A DNA stretch of 64,000 nt from Phlebiopsis flavidoalba. Taxonomy: Eukaryota; Basidiomycota; Agaricomycetes; Polyporales; Phanerochaetaceae. Shown one piece after another: positions 23,270 through 33,593 of this stretch. The translations under genes and the position numbers were made by a program. The notes under the pieces were generated by a model that worked only from the letters and a program-made list of their open reading frames with translations, did no database searches and was not told where the DNA came from. The stretch spans positions 868,001 to 932,000 of the forward strand of contig JAOCPU010000002.1 of the NCBI GenBank assembly GCA_035772785.1. Reading direction: 5' to 3'. Numbering within the stretch: position 1 is the first letter of the stretch; each line of letters begins with the position of its first letter.

Positions 23270-23785
23270 TGTGTAACACCCGAAAATGTGAGCAGTCCCT
23301 CCTACAATGACACATACAAAGCCTGAGTGGAGATCTTGCGACTGTGGACCGCATGACTCACCGTAAATCTCTACTTATCCAGCGAGCCTAGCCAGGCAAA
23401 ACACAGCCCCGGACGGCCGGCTACTACGACTGTGCTCCGGCGCGGGAACTCTTTGGTTACACAAAACCGGATGATAAGGGGGATGCGCCTGTTTGGATGA
23501 TGGCGACGTTGGTGAGGTGAGGAGAAAGACGAGAAAGACGATCCGGACGCTCGACGGCGAAGCTGTTCGTGCATTGCCCTGCTCTGCCTCAGCTCTGCCT
23601 TTAGGAGACTCAGTCTACTAATCCTAACAGGGGCGAGCGCCTTGCAGCGGAAGCAAACTCATTTAAGTCTCAATTTCCCACGTGTGGTTGCGGCGCTAGG
23701 CGCTAATGATCGGGCGCTCGCTGAGCTTGCACAATACCGCGAGTCGCGACTTGTCCAGCGAACGACTACACCTTACATCACACCC
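23270..23785. promoter_or_regulatory. Divergent promoter region of copy B and TAF12
   Basis: Space between two divergent starts. A plus-strand frame from 23642 is continuous with TAF12 but begins with sequence lacking the family's look, so the TAF12 start was placed at 23786. GAAAGACGAGAAAGACGA near 23522 is a short direct repeat. Confidence 0.35.
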
Positions 23786-25036
23786 ATGACATCCCCCTCA
23801 TCTTCAACACCCACGAATCTCGTAAATGGAGGCTCGACTGCGAAAACATCATCACCGCTCTGGGGCTCAGCGTTCAAGACGCAGACAGGGGAGCCACTGT
23901 CCGGCGACAAGATCGCGCAGCTGCTTCTACAGAACATGCCCCAGCTCGGAGAGCTAGCGAAGCAGGGAAAGCTGAACCAACAACAAATCATGCAGGTAGT
24001 AACCAATGTCTTCGATTTACACTGCCAGCCTCAAGGCTCCGGTACTTGAATACAGCTGAAAGAGTACGCGGACAAACATAAAGTCAGGACTGGTTCGCAG
24101 GTACGCACTCTGGAGTCGCCATGAGCCCGTGACGCCTAATGTCTCGCGAAATACAGCCTCCCCAATCCCCTATTCCTGATGCTTCCACTTCTGTTTCTCC
24201 GCTGAAGACCTTCGACTGCGAGCAGATCCCTTTCTCGTACCGCCACAGTCTTCGAATGAACACAAGGCATACCCTATCAGCGAGACTCCCCCGCCCGTTA
24301 CCAGGCGCAGGTCCTCAGCATATGGTCTGCTCAGCAAGGAAGGCCTACGCTACACCGCTGGCTTGCCTGCCGGACGAATAGCAGGTACGTTCACTACAAC
24401 CGTGGCCGATGGACGGCTTTGCTGAAAGGGCATGATGGTTTCTAGGGAACCCCTTCACAGATTGCTCGCAGTGCAGATGACGCGACGTCGTATACGTTTG
24501 AAGATACCCGGTCAAGGAGGAAAAAACACCCCGGGCGACCAGAGCATGCGAAGAAAACTGTTTCAGGACCTAGTCGCAAGCATCGACCCGAATGTGAAGA
24601 TTGAGCCGGAAGTCGAGGATGTACGTTCTTTCGGATCGAACCACATAAAATCCGTTGCTAAAAGTTCCTTAGCTGTTGCTGGACATTGCGGATGAGTTTA
24701 TTGATTCCGTTACCAACTTCGGCTGTCGCCTGGCTAAGCACCGAGGAGGAGACACGCTCGAAGTGCGAGATCTCCAGCTACACCTCGGTTAGTCTACGTC
24801 CCCTCGACTTCTCCGCCTTGCTGATGTGGACATTGCGTAGAACGTAACCACAACATTCGTATCCCTGGTTTCGCCTCCGACGACACTCGTATATCGTTTG
24901 TCCCAGACAGCGATTGCGCCCGCCGCTGCATCGGGCGGTGGCCTCCAAGAAAGGGACCCAGAGCAATCAAGTCACTCAGCGACAGCAGCGGCTCGCGCAA
25001 GTCCAGCAGGCAAAGCGTGAGGCGAAGCTGTTGTAG
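23786..25036 (+). CDS. TAF12: Transcription initiation factor TFIID subunit 12
   Basis: Histone-fold subunit shared by TFIID and SAGA; it pairs with TAF4 (or Ada1). The N-terminal region has Ser/Thr/Pro-rich sequence and [20 protein letters not shown] (about 23900-23955), then LKEYADKHK after an intron. The histone fold lies at the end: [20 protein letters not shown] (about 24553-24615), an intron, then [20 protein letters not shown] and [19 protein letters not shown]. After another intron come [18 protein letters not shown] and the tail [19 protein letters not shown], with the stop at 25034-25036. The start MTSPSSS at 23786 is preferred because downstream sequence fits the usual disordered leader. 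Frame slips lie near 24200, 24480 and 24900. Alternative starts upstream (23642) cannot be excluded. Confidence 0.9.
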
Positions 25037-25277
25037 CGTCGACAATTGATTTCACACAGCATGTCCGTATTGTCCTTGATTCGCGGGCCATTTCACTTCA
25101 TCGTGTACATTGACCTTTGTAACAACATTCCTTTCGGTCGCACATGACCTACCTTCGATTCAACACCGGGGTCTGGATGGACTGCGGAAAACAGCGACTG
25201 TCAGGACGCGCGAAGGATAGGCTCTATTCTATTATCTATTCCATTAACGGAAGAGTTACCCATTTACCACTATAATA

Positions 25278-25946
25278 TCAGCATGAGGTAAATAAAAGAA
25301 ACACCGAGACCAAAGCAAGCACAGATACTGTACATGTGAACAGCTCGCAAACCAAAGTCCACGCCGACTCACCAGGCGGCAGGGGCATGAAGCCCGACCA
25401 CGGGCCATCGTCCTCAACTCGAGCGATCGACGTGGGCCAATACTTCCACTTGTCGGGGTATGCACATGCCGCCACTCCGACGAAGCGGTCGACCTGCGGC
25501 TCCGGCGGGGGAAGGAGAAACGTCGGCTCTGGGCCGAACGTTCTCGGGAAGGAGGGGAAGGGGGGCCCGGTGTACGGCGCGTATTCTGCGGCCGGCGGCG
25601 GCGGCGGCGGTGCAGTCAATGCTAGGACTGGTTGTGAGAAGTGGTACACGTAAGGGCATGCGAGGAGGGTAGGCGAGGTCCCCCAGGAACATGGGAGCGT
25701 AGCCCGAGCAGTGGCTGTTCTCGGATGGGTCCTCGTCGACGAGACAGTCCTCGTCGACGAGATAGTCCTCGTCGACGGGATAGTCGTCATCAACGAGATA
25801 GTCGTCGTCGTCCACCTCCATGTCGAGAGAGGTTCCCCTTGATCAGGAAAGCATCGTCGTACCCGACGAATCATCGATTCTCGACGCCTCCTTCTCTCCT
25901 CCCGGCACGACGGCCTACAAATAAATATACTCGTCCTACACCCCAA
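25278..25946 (-). CDS. Acidic and proline-rich protein of unknown function
   Basis: Minus-strand reading has an acidic repeat, VDEDYLVDEDCLVDED (25731-25802), then CSGYAPMFLGDLAYPP. After a frame slip it continues ALTAPPPPPPAAEYAPYTG, then FPRTFGPEPTFLLPPPE, DRFVGVAACAYPDKWKYWP and VEDDGPWSGFMPLPPGES. A donor-like GTGAGT follows at about 25368. Codon use and the aromatic-rich block suggest real coding sequence. No family was recognised. The last part of the frame (LVCELFTCTVSVLALVSVFL) is probably intron sequence read through rather than a membrane segment. The 3' end may lie in an unseen exon between 25040 and 25270. Confidence 0.4.
   Translation of the reverse strand: MGCRTSIFICRPSCREERRRRRESMIRRVRRCFPDQGEPLSTWRWTTTTISLMTTIPSTRTISSTRTVSSTRTHPRTATARATLPCSWGTSPTLLACPYVYHFSQPVLALTAPPPPPPAAEYAPYTGPPFPSFPRTFGPEPTFLLPPPEPQVDRFVGVAACAYPDKWKYWPTSIARVEDDGPWSGFMPLPPGESAWTLVCELFTCTVSVLALVSVFLLFTSC
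25731..25802. repeat. Four-unit 18-bp tandem repeat
   Basis: Four head-to-tail copies of an 18-nt unit (CCTCGTCGACGAGAYAGT and variants) on the plus strand. On minus they encode a six-residue acidic repeat V-D-E-D-x-L. Repeats of this type change length easily, so strains may differ here. Confidence 0.8.
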
Positions 25947-28184
25947 TCACACGTTAGTCTTGGTCCCGGCCGACCTCGCCACCCCGTTAACGTGCAGCAG
26001 GCGCTTCGTAACTCCGTAGAACACGGGGGTTCAACACGACCTCAGTCCTCTCGTCGCACGCCAGCAGTCGAGCCGTTAGTAATGCTCGTCGAACCCGTCG
26101 CCATAAGGGCTACCGCTCTCGCCGCTCACGCCCTGTTCGCCTCTTGTTCTCCTCGCTCTCGTCTCCGCGCTCCTCGCGCTCACTCACAACACTTCCCCAA
26201 CTCCACAGCGGCTCTCAGCCCCGACTCCAGGCTCCTCCGCTTTACACATACTCTCGTCTCTCGAGGCGCTTGATGTCTGCCGAGGGCCACGGCGGTAGTT
26301 GCGCAGTGTCTAGCGGGGGACGGTGGGGGCCCGTCTAGGGTGATATATGGGAGGAAGCGCAGTGAGGAATTTGTACATCCTCAGGAAGGGGTGCCATCGG
26401 GTAGCTGTACGTCGACACGCAGGTGAATAATTCACGGACCTTAGATGGCGGGTTGTCACGTAGGGGGGCCGCCGGCCCACCCGTGTCGTCCCAGTAGAGG
26501 GAGTTGGTCGCCTAACACGGCGCATCCAACCCAAGGCGCATATTGGCGCAGGGACCACTTACGCAGATGTTTAATGACGCCCCGTGCACGGTCGGCATTG
26601 TACGTTCTCCCCCGCATTCCAGCCCTTGCCGTGGGACTTTGTGTACGGTGGTTCGAGACAACGGAGTTGTCTCGTGCTGCGAAGCAGCATAACCCGAAAT
26701 CTCGTGCGAGCGCACTTTTCCTCTGCGGAAAGTGGCACCAATGGGACGCCACACGCGTCTTGAGACGGAGACTATGGACCAGGACCAAGTCCAGGACTAT
26801 TGTACTTTTCAACATGTTACTGTGAGAGAACGCTTTACTGGATTTGAGAGTTTAATATGATTTTCAACACATGTTGGCATCAGCTGCGCTTTCGAAATTC
26901 CGTAGTGCACCCATGGGTAAATGGGACCAGGTATAAGTGTCGTTCGATAGAGAATGACATTTTAAACGAATTGAGGATCTGCACAAGACTCTCTCATTTC
27001 ATTATTGCTTTTCCCTATTTTCATTCCATATTGAAAGCGGAAGAGCCTTACAGTTCGCCGAGGCTAGGGTCGGATCGTCGAGGTTGACCTGTAAGCGTAT
27101 CAATGCCTAGGGTGTGTTAGGACCAGACTTCCTCTCACATAGGGGGGAACACCCCTAGAAGAGGTTCAGGCACGATTCCTCCTGAGATGAGACAGGAAAA
27201 GCACGCGACAGAAACGAACAGCGTTTTAAACTCTCCGACACCAAACCTCCTTGTAAAGTCTTTGTCCACTGCCCAACGAAAGATCTAGGAGCACATCCGC
27301 TACAGACCATTTCGGAGCGAACTGAGCAGGTGTGAGGGAGGACGTTTGAGGCATCGGTGAGTAGGTACTGTTCAGAAAATGCCAGTCGCGGGTTTTGGAA
27401 GAAAAAATCAAAGCTTCTCACTCAGTCGACATTGTAGACACGGTTGAGTCGAGGACTGGTGTTTGTAAGTTGTACGTCAAGAGGGATGGGGAGCGTTGCG
27501 ACGAGTGTGATCTACAGCTTTTATATTTTTCGAAGAGAGAGTCCACTTGATGATTGGGTACGCTAATACCCTCCATCTACTTCACACGTTCGACCGACCG
27601 CACATATCTACGAGGGATGCGCACAGCGTGGACAGCTTCACCACTGAGCTCTGACACATCAGGGTCACACTACGGGGCAGCGCAGTTAGTGGATCTATTC
27701 AAGTTGTCGTTTTTCTTTCTTTCGTGAGAGACGTCCCAGTCTCGGGTGCTTCGCGCCTTGTTCTAAGCATCTCGGACTTTGTTATCGATAACGAGGGTGG
27801 ACTCGCGCAACTAGGAAAACCTGTACATAAGCGCTGTCTTCTGCGAAAAAGCGTGGGCTGGTTTTGGACCAAAGATGATGGGACTCGTACCCTTGGTCTC
27901 CCGGCAGTGATCTAGACTAATCGTCAGGCACAGCTCCGGGGACCCAGTGGCACCCTCCTGACCTGTTACAGCAGACTGATTTTTTGTACGGTCCAGTTGA
28001 TCTCAACCTGGAGCTGTATTAGCCGCTCGTGAGACATCGCCCGTGATGGTGTCGTGCAACGTGCCTCCCCCACGGAAAGCCGACGCCTGGTTTATACTTT
28101 CGCAGAGAAGAGCTGCAAGGTTCGCGTTGGGTTTTGTTGGGTTGGTTCCGAAAGGGGCGCATGTATTTACATAAAACGGCTTGA
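25947..28184. other. Gene-poor stretch
   Basis: A Ser/Arg/Pro-coding low-complexity frame (to 26273 plus) looks like promoter-type sequence upstream of the acidic gene. Further on, open frames at 26445-26825 plus, 26456-26815 minus, 27155-27421 minus and 27724-27915 plus show no motif. No gene is supported. Confidence 0.35.
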
Positions 28185-29428
28185 GTGAGCAGTCGGGGAG
28201 TGCAGCGCTATAGTCATTTATCAATCGACTTACTTCATCACTGCCTACCGCGTCGACTATTGTTCAGCTTCCATCCTCGGCCTCTGGCAAGCCAAGCGCA
28301 CCATCTATATCTACAAAGCAGATACCCGCGGCTTTGGTCGCAAAGGCTGGGACTTGTTCTAGATGTTCCGCCGAACCTCTGATCAAGAATATGTCCCTGA
28401 TGTGCGCTAAGAAAATTGTTTACAGGCGGGGGACAAATACGCCAGCACGAAACGCTGAAGAGCGGGGCTGAATATTTCACGCTTACGGGCCTCTGAGTAT
28501 GCTGGCGAGTACATGGAGCGTCCCCAGACGGTAATGTCCAAAGGAATTTTGTCGCTCACAATCCACGCCGAAGCTGATACCAGGGCAGGGCAGCCTCGAT
28601 CATATACATGGGACGATCTTCCCGTTTGGGCCTGTGCAGCTACGAGTCACTGCGCACATGAGGAAGGTCCTTTGTATATTGCACGACGCCTCGATGAATC
28701 TGGGACGTGGGCAATACCGCCCGCGGAGGGGGAGTCGACAATGAGGCGCCCATCATGTTGCAAGTTCTTTCCGAACCTCGCTGTAAGGCGGGCGCAACCT
28801 ATTGCGCATCTCTACCCGCTCCATTGAGAACAAGACATCGCATGACGATCAGACAGTTACCTACCTGGTCGCCACATGTCTGGGTCCGCTCCTCCGCCGT
28901 GGTCGGCAGCGTTGGCCGCGTCCCTTGAACAAGCCGTCGCCACAACTTCAAACCAGGGCGTTCGTTTTTTCCTTCGGCCACGGTTCCGGTAGGAAGCTCC
29001 TGGCGCCACCTCATGGAGCAAGAACATCAAATTCTAGTGACTAGATGAACAGAGGAAAGTAAGCCATTGTATTCGCACGGCCGATGGAACATCAGGGAAG
29101 CCTTGATACGTGCCTCGTCGGTCGTCCTTGCTGCTGCCCGCCCTGGTCGGCAATTCCATGGGGTTCGCTCTAACCCGGTCCCCATTTTCCAACGCGTCTG
29201 GATTGTGCCCTGTCTCGACACCTCCGTCCCGCGCACCGTGCAACCATTTTCCAAGTCCTTTGTACACCCTATAGACCAGGCTGCAGCACGCCGCCGGATT
29301 TCACTGGGCTTGCTGACTCCGTTTGTGATGCATATGTCGGCCTCAACCATCGGTTCATACGCGACAAGCGCGCTTCAACGACCAAGCCCCTTCAACACTA
29401 CCAACGCCGTCAGCGGACAGCGATAGGA
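28185..29428 (+). CDS. Possible coding region of unknown function
   Basis: Protein-like stretches appear in changing plus frames: VQLPSSASGKPSAPSI with KQIPAALVAKAGT (about 28260-28360), AEYFTLTG-type sequence (about 28460), EEGPLYIARRLDESGTWAIP (about 28660-28720) and GGGVDNEAPIMLQVLSEPRC (about 28720-28780). The LYIAR..GTW pattern is faintly like DM9-type domains, but this is too weak to name. A minus reading (29027-29350) is equally open. It may be an eroded gene. Confidence 0.25.
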
Positions 29429-29599
29429 AGATTGTGTGCATCAAGCTTGTCTCACCTACTCGTTCGCCGCCGGGCATTCAAGGGGCCCCGCCAGCACCTG
29501 CGAGCTTCAACTGCGCCAGACTCTCTTTGAACAGGCATGACTTCCGTATGCTCGTAGCAAGACGAGCCCTCCTCTCGTATGACTGCTTATTGGTCGTCT

Positions 29600-30252
29600 G
29601 CTTGTCACCGACTGGACTGCTCTGTTGAAGACGCAGTACAAGTACACGCCCCAGTGGGCAGATGAAGACACAACCTCCGACTGTCCGATCGTCGTAAGTC
29701 GCCGCGACCAAGGCATGGCCTTTGCGAGAGCAAGAACGTCTTCTCATCTAGCCTGTGTCTCTGATGATTTCTCGCAGCGTTTGCGCTACTTATGGCGACG
29801 TGGACGTTGCTGGTCGGCAGATGGAGGGATAGCCTGCCATGTCTACGCAATTGTAGGCCGTCAAGTCCAACGAAGACCCTGCGAGAGCGAGAACGTCTTC
29901 CACATCTAGTCAGTGTTATCTGGGTGCTTTCTCTTCTTGCGGCGTAGTTGCCTGCCGTGACGTGGGTCGTCGGTCCAGAGGTGAACGGCATAGCCTGCCA
30001 GGGACACGAAACCGCGCAAAGAAGACTCTGCGAAAGCGATGTCGTCTTTTGCATCTATCTGGTTCTTTCTGTTGCTTTCTTCGCAGCGACCTACCCTACC
30101 AGGTGCTAACGAGAGTCGTCGGTCGGCAGAGCAAGAGGGAGCCAGCGAGGGCTCCGCAATCGTACACCGCAGTGTCTGAAGACGACTCGAGAAGAACACT
30201 AGTCCCGTACAGCTGTGAAGTTGATGAGACACTGCACCTGCTATCGCATTGA
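29600..30252 (-). CDS. Tandem exon-repeat segment, unknown function
   Basis: On the minus strand a block of about 35 codons recurs about four times. Copies read VLLESSSDTAVYDCGALAGS with LLLCRPTTL (about 30115-30205), then DDIAFAESSL...LAGYAVHLW (about 29975-30050), DVLALAGSSLDLTAYNCVDM with AGYPSICRPATS (about 29815-29905), and DVLALAKAMPWSRRLTTIGQ with VVSSSAHWGVYLY (about 29635-29740). Between copies lie sequences ending in a splice-acceptor-like CTAG. So it looks like a gene with one repeated exon per unit. The plus strand is open in places too. No family is recognised; frame slips occur in each copy. Confidence 0.35.
29630..30230. repeat. Degenerate tandem repeat, about 4 units of 150-170 nt
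   Basis: The plus strand repeats CGGCAGATGGAGGGATAGCC-like and GCGAGAGCGAGAACGTCTTC-like blocks with spacing of about 150-170 nt. They are plainest at 29715-29745 versus 29880-29910 versus 30018-30045. The unit contains both coding-like and intron-like sequence, as expected from tandem duplication of an exon with its flanking intron. Confidence 0.6.
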
Positions 30253-31864
30253 ATGGCTTACGATCACAGCTCCTTCAGACACCTGAACTACTCACACGAA
30301 CTCGGACCGCTGGGCACATAGGGGCTGTAAGATCCACATCGAGAACCTCACTAATACGGGACGATTACGCAAGGTATGAGACCTGTTAAGATGTCTATCA
30401 AAGCTGAAACAACTTGTCACAGATGTTATTCACCGCATACCTGGATCGTACACAAAAACCCCATACTACAACCTTTGAGCCGCGTCACACAGTCAGACGT
30501 CACGCAAGCACGCACACGACAAGTACCACCCAGAACCTGAAGATTCACGCCCCAGAACACTCGTCCGCGTCAGTTCAATATTCCTCTATTCGCATGGTGG
30601 CTCGCGCCTGCGGAGACGGGGGATCCTTTGGGCGGGCAGACGTTCGTCGTACGTCGGGCATTCTCGCGATGATCTTGAGCCGAAGGGCGCGCCGGACGCC
30701 ACGAAGCGGGGATGCTTGCGCCTGTGTGGCACGCATATGTCCGGTTATAGCAAGTAAACCGGTTGAGATAGGTTTAGAACAGTCCAAAACCTTGTTTTCT
30801 GATGTGGCACAGTCGTCGACTGCCATTGGTGAGTTTTCCCGGGGTCTAGCGCACACGCTTTTCTGACCTTTTCTTTCCATCCTTTTCTCGCAGGAATCGT
30901 CTGCCCAAGGTCTTTCTACAAGGCTGAACAAACGAATTTGAGCCTAGGTCGACACTCGGTACGTACCTATTTTCTCTGAATTTACAGAAATTTTGCATAC
31001 CTTGTGTGGCCCACCTGGCAGTACGACCATGTCCCGGACTTTCGAACGCTCCCGAGCGCGGTGACTCATCATTTTAATGTCACTGCCACCGTCGCGTTTG
31101 TTGCGACAACACCTGATAAGCCCCTCCTTGAACCAGAATGAAAAATCAATAATTAATCTCCATATTCACGCCTGCGATCGTCCCCGAAATTTCGACGTCT
31201 GCTAGCAACTACAAGATTCGGTTTTCCACCTAGCAAATCGTAATAATGGTTCTGAAACGATGGCCATACAGCTCAGACTTTTTCCTCCAACCCCGTCAAT
31301 GACACAAGCTCAAGTCATGCTATACAATTTCTGATACTTACTCTCCGTAAACTTGAACACTGCAGGAAGAACCAATTCTAATGGGTGCAGCAGCACACCA
31401 CAGCCCAGCTCTCTCAGCAGAGCAAGCGGGGCAATCTGACCCGACTTCCCAGTGTGTGCAAAGCGACGATGTGACTGCGGCCCCTGTCGTTGTGAAGGCT
31501 CCCGAGAGCGTCGTTGTGATTCCTCTCAGCACCATCGAGCGTTTCTTGTTGGGGCCTCCGGTAACTTGGAAGGTATCGATTCAAAGCAACATTTACTTGG
31601 ACCAAGTAGTGGAATAGTACTTGACAGTTGCCCGTAACGTGAAGCTTTTGAACCTCTGCTCGACCGGCAAGTCTCAATCCTGGGATGAATATACACGTTG
31701 ATATAAGTCGGAAGCGCCTGTTCTCTCCTTCTACCACCTCGAGACACCCTTTAGCTCGTCGTGTGTCGTATCCCTTGCTCGCCGGAGCATACACCATGTC
31801 GTTTACCTGTCAATCCCACAACCATGCACGTTAAACGCGTCACACTTACCTCGAAGAAGAACTG
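30253..31864. other. No gene recognised
   Basis: Overlapping open frames on both strands at 30414-30866/30575-30931 and 31381-31617/31414-31797. None has a known motif. AT-rich sequence around 31130-31160. Confidence 0.35.
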
Positions 31865-33269
31865 GTGGATGGGTACGTGCCCTCGGCCTCCCCACTCCGC
31901 CCTCCCAGTCTAAGGTGCGCTCTGCACGCCTCGTTGACAGTCGAGCTCGACGAGGACGAACGCCAGGTACCTTTGTCAAGCTCTCCCGCTGCTCAGGATG
32001 AGCCCGCTTGGCTGCAGCGGGACTCGCGGACGAATAGCAGCCACATTGGCAATCAAGACCATGCAGCTACAGGGACCGCAGAATACCGTCCATCGCCGCT
32101 AGATCGCGAAATTTCGAGTGGTGGTGCACAAATGTCGAGGCCTGCGTACACATATCGCTCGACAACTCGAGTCATACCAAAGCACCTCGCATACACCACA
32201 GGCTTCTGGGAACGTCTTTCACCCATCTTCACATCCGTCATCAATATTTCTCCTTCCCAACTCCAACCTCATACTCTGCTCCTCCCCAACCCACGCAGAA
32301 CATGCTTCCGTTCGCGACAGGGGGAGTGCATCTGAGCTCTTCAAATGTGTCGTCAAGAAGCCAAAACGTTGTACAGCTCGAGATCAACGGAGAGATGCAG
32401 AGTAACACGCGGGACGTAAGCGTGCAATTCTTGGCGGAACTACGGGTGTACACTACAGTGAGTAGGCATCGAAATATTTGTGCGTTCCTTGGTGCTCTGG
32501 AGAACGTCGGATGGTCCTCGAGTACATCGAAGGCCGGACATTGTGGGACGTTATCAAGGAGTCCACCTCCCCTGAACACAAGACCGAACTCACGCAAGCG
32601 AAGAAAATCGACTTCCACAACCAACTTCTGGACGGGCTTGCGCATTTACACTCCTTTGGACTCAGCCACGGAGACCTCTCACTGCTCAACATCCAGGTGA
32701 CATGGTCGAGTGATACAATCAAGCTCGTCGACTTCGGACGTTCCGTCGCCAACGACTCTGTTTTCGTCTCCCCGGATGACGATCTCTCCGACCCATCATA
32801 CGATTCTACACCGACGTTTTCTCCTCCCACTCCACGCCCGCCTGTGTAACTCGCGCTTTGCACAACGTTCACAACACGTCCCAGCCACAGCTCCCCCACC
32901 GTACGCGCGCTCCAGCCCACAGGCCCAACGGGCGGCGCATCGAACAGATCCACGTCCACCCCGGCACGCGCCCATTCTCGGCCCCCGAAAGTCCTGCGGG
33001 GCGAGTGCGTCGACCCTCTCCTCGCCGACGCGTACAGCTTCGGAATGGTGCTGGCATGCCTCGACTTGCAGCAGGCACGTCGACCTCCCGCGTGGGAGCA
33101 GCGCAAGGACAAACTTCCCAAGGGGCTGTTCGAGAGCCTGGACGTGTTCAAGACTCCCTGCGAGAAGTACCTGCGCAAGTGGGGTGAGAGGTCGAGGTTG
33201 CAGAAAGAGGATCACATCGATCCATGCCAGGCAGAAGGAGCAGTGGCGGATGTCGAAATGAAGGAGTGA
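31865..33269 (+). CDS. Protein kinase-like protein, fungal-specific type
   Basis: Eukaryotic-type kinase fold. The leader (31865-32250) is disordered but includes TVELDEDERQVPLSSS and a membrane-free FWERLSPIF motif. The N-lobe shows SASELFKCVVKKPK (about 32320-32370; likely ATP-anchoring Lys), then NTRDVSVQFLAELRVYTTVS with HRNICAFLGAL. The hinge is MVLEYIEGRTLWDVI after a slip near 32510. The catalytic loop is HGDLSLLN (32667-32690), with Gly in place of the usual Arg before the catalytic Asp. DFG lies at 32730-32738. The C-lobe has HPGTRPFSAPE (about 32958-32990), the ECVDPLLADAYSFGMVLACL block (about 33000-33060) and a Lys/Glu-rich tail to the stop at 33267-33269. Asp and Asn of the loop and DFG are intact, so activity is likely. 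The substrate is unknown. Confidence 0.75.
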
Positions 33270-33593
33270 AAAAGTGTCAACACAGCCAAGTCAAATGGCC
33301 CCCCAAACTCAATGAATGGACCAACATGAAATTTTCCTATACCATGTACAACACAACACCCAAACCTGTATTTCTACGCTTCATCCCCACTCTAGCAGCA
33401 CAAATAATAACAAATACTGTACCTGCACACGGCTGCACGGCTGTGGGCCGCTACATCCCTTTCCCTGCCTCAAGGGTCTACGGATCCGGGATGCTCACGT
33501 ACTCCACGATGTGGGATGGTACAATATGATTCAATAGCAAGACTCGTGTCGTTTCAGCGGTCATAATTACAGACAGAATACCTAGACGTAGTA
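33270..33593. other. Convergent 3' region between kinase and TPP1-like gene
   Basis: 324 nt between two convergent stops. It contains open plus frames without family features; probably overlapping 3' untranslated sequence. Confidence 0.4.

Noticed and set aside
25278..25350. C-terminal membrane segment in the acidic/proline-rich protein
   Set aside because: The hydrophobic stretch starts right after a good splice donor (GTGAGT) and is best explained as intron read-through.
25641..26273. 210-codon plus-strand frame rich in RRRDSPRRRDS
   Set aside because: Its repeats are the antisense of the 18-bp acidic repeat of the minus-strand gene; the rest is Ser/Arg/Pro promoter-like sequence.
28650..28730. 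DM9-type domain
   Set aside because: Only one short LYIAR..GTW pattern matches; no second repeat or the expected glycine pattern could be followed.
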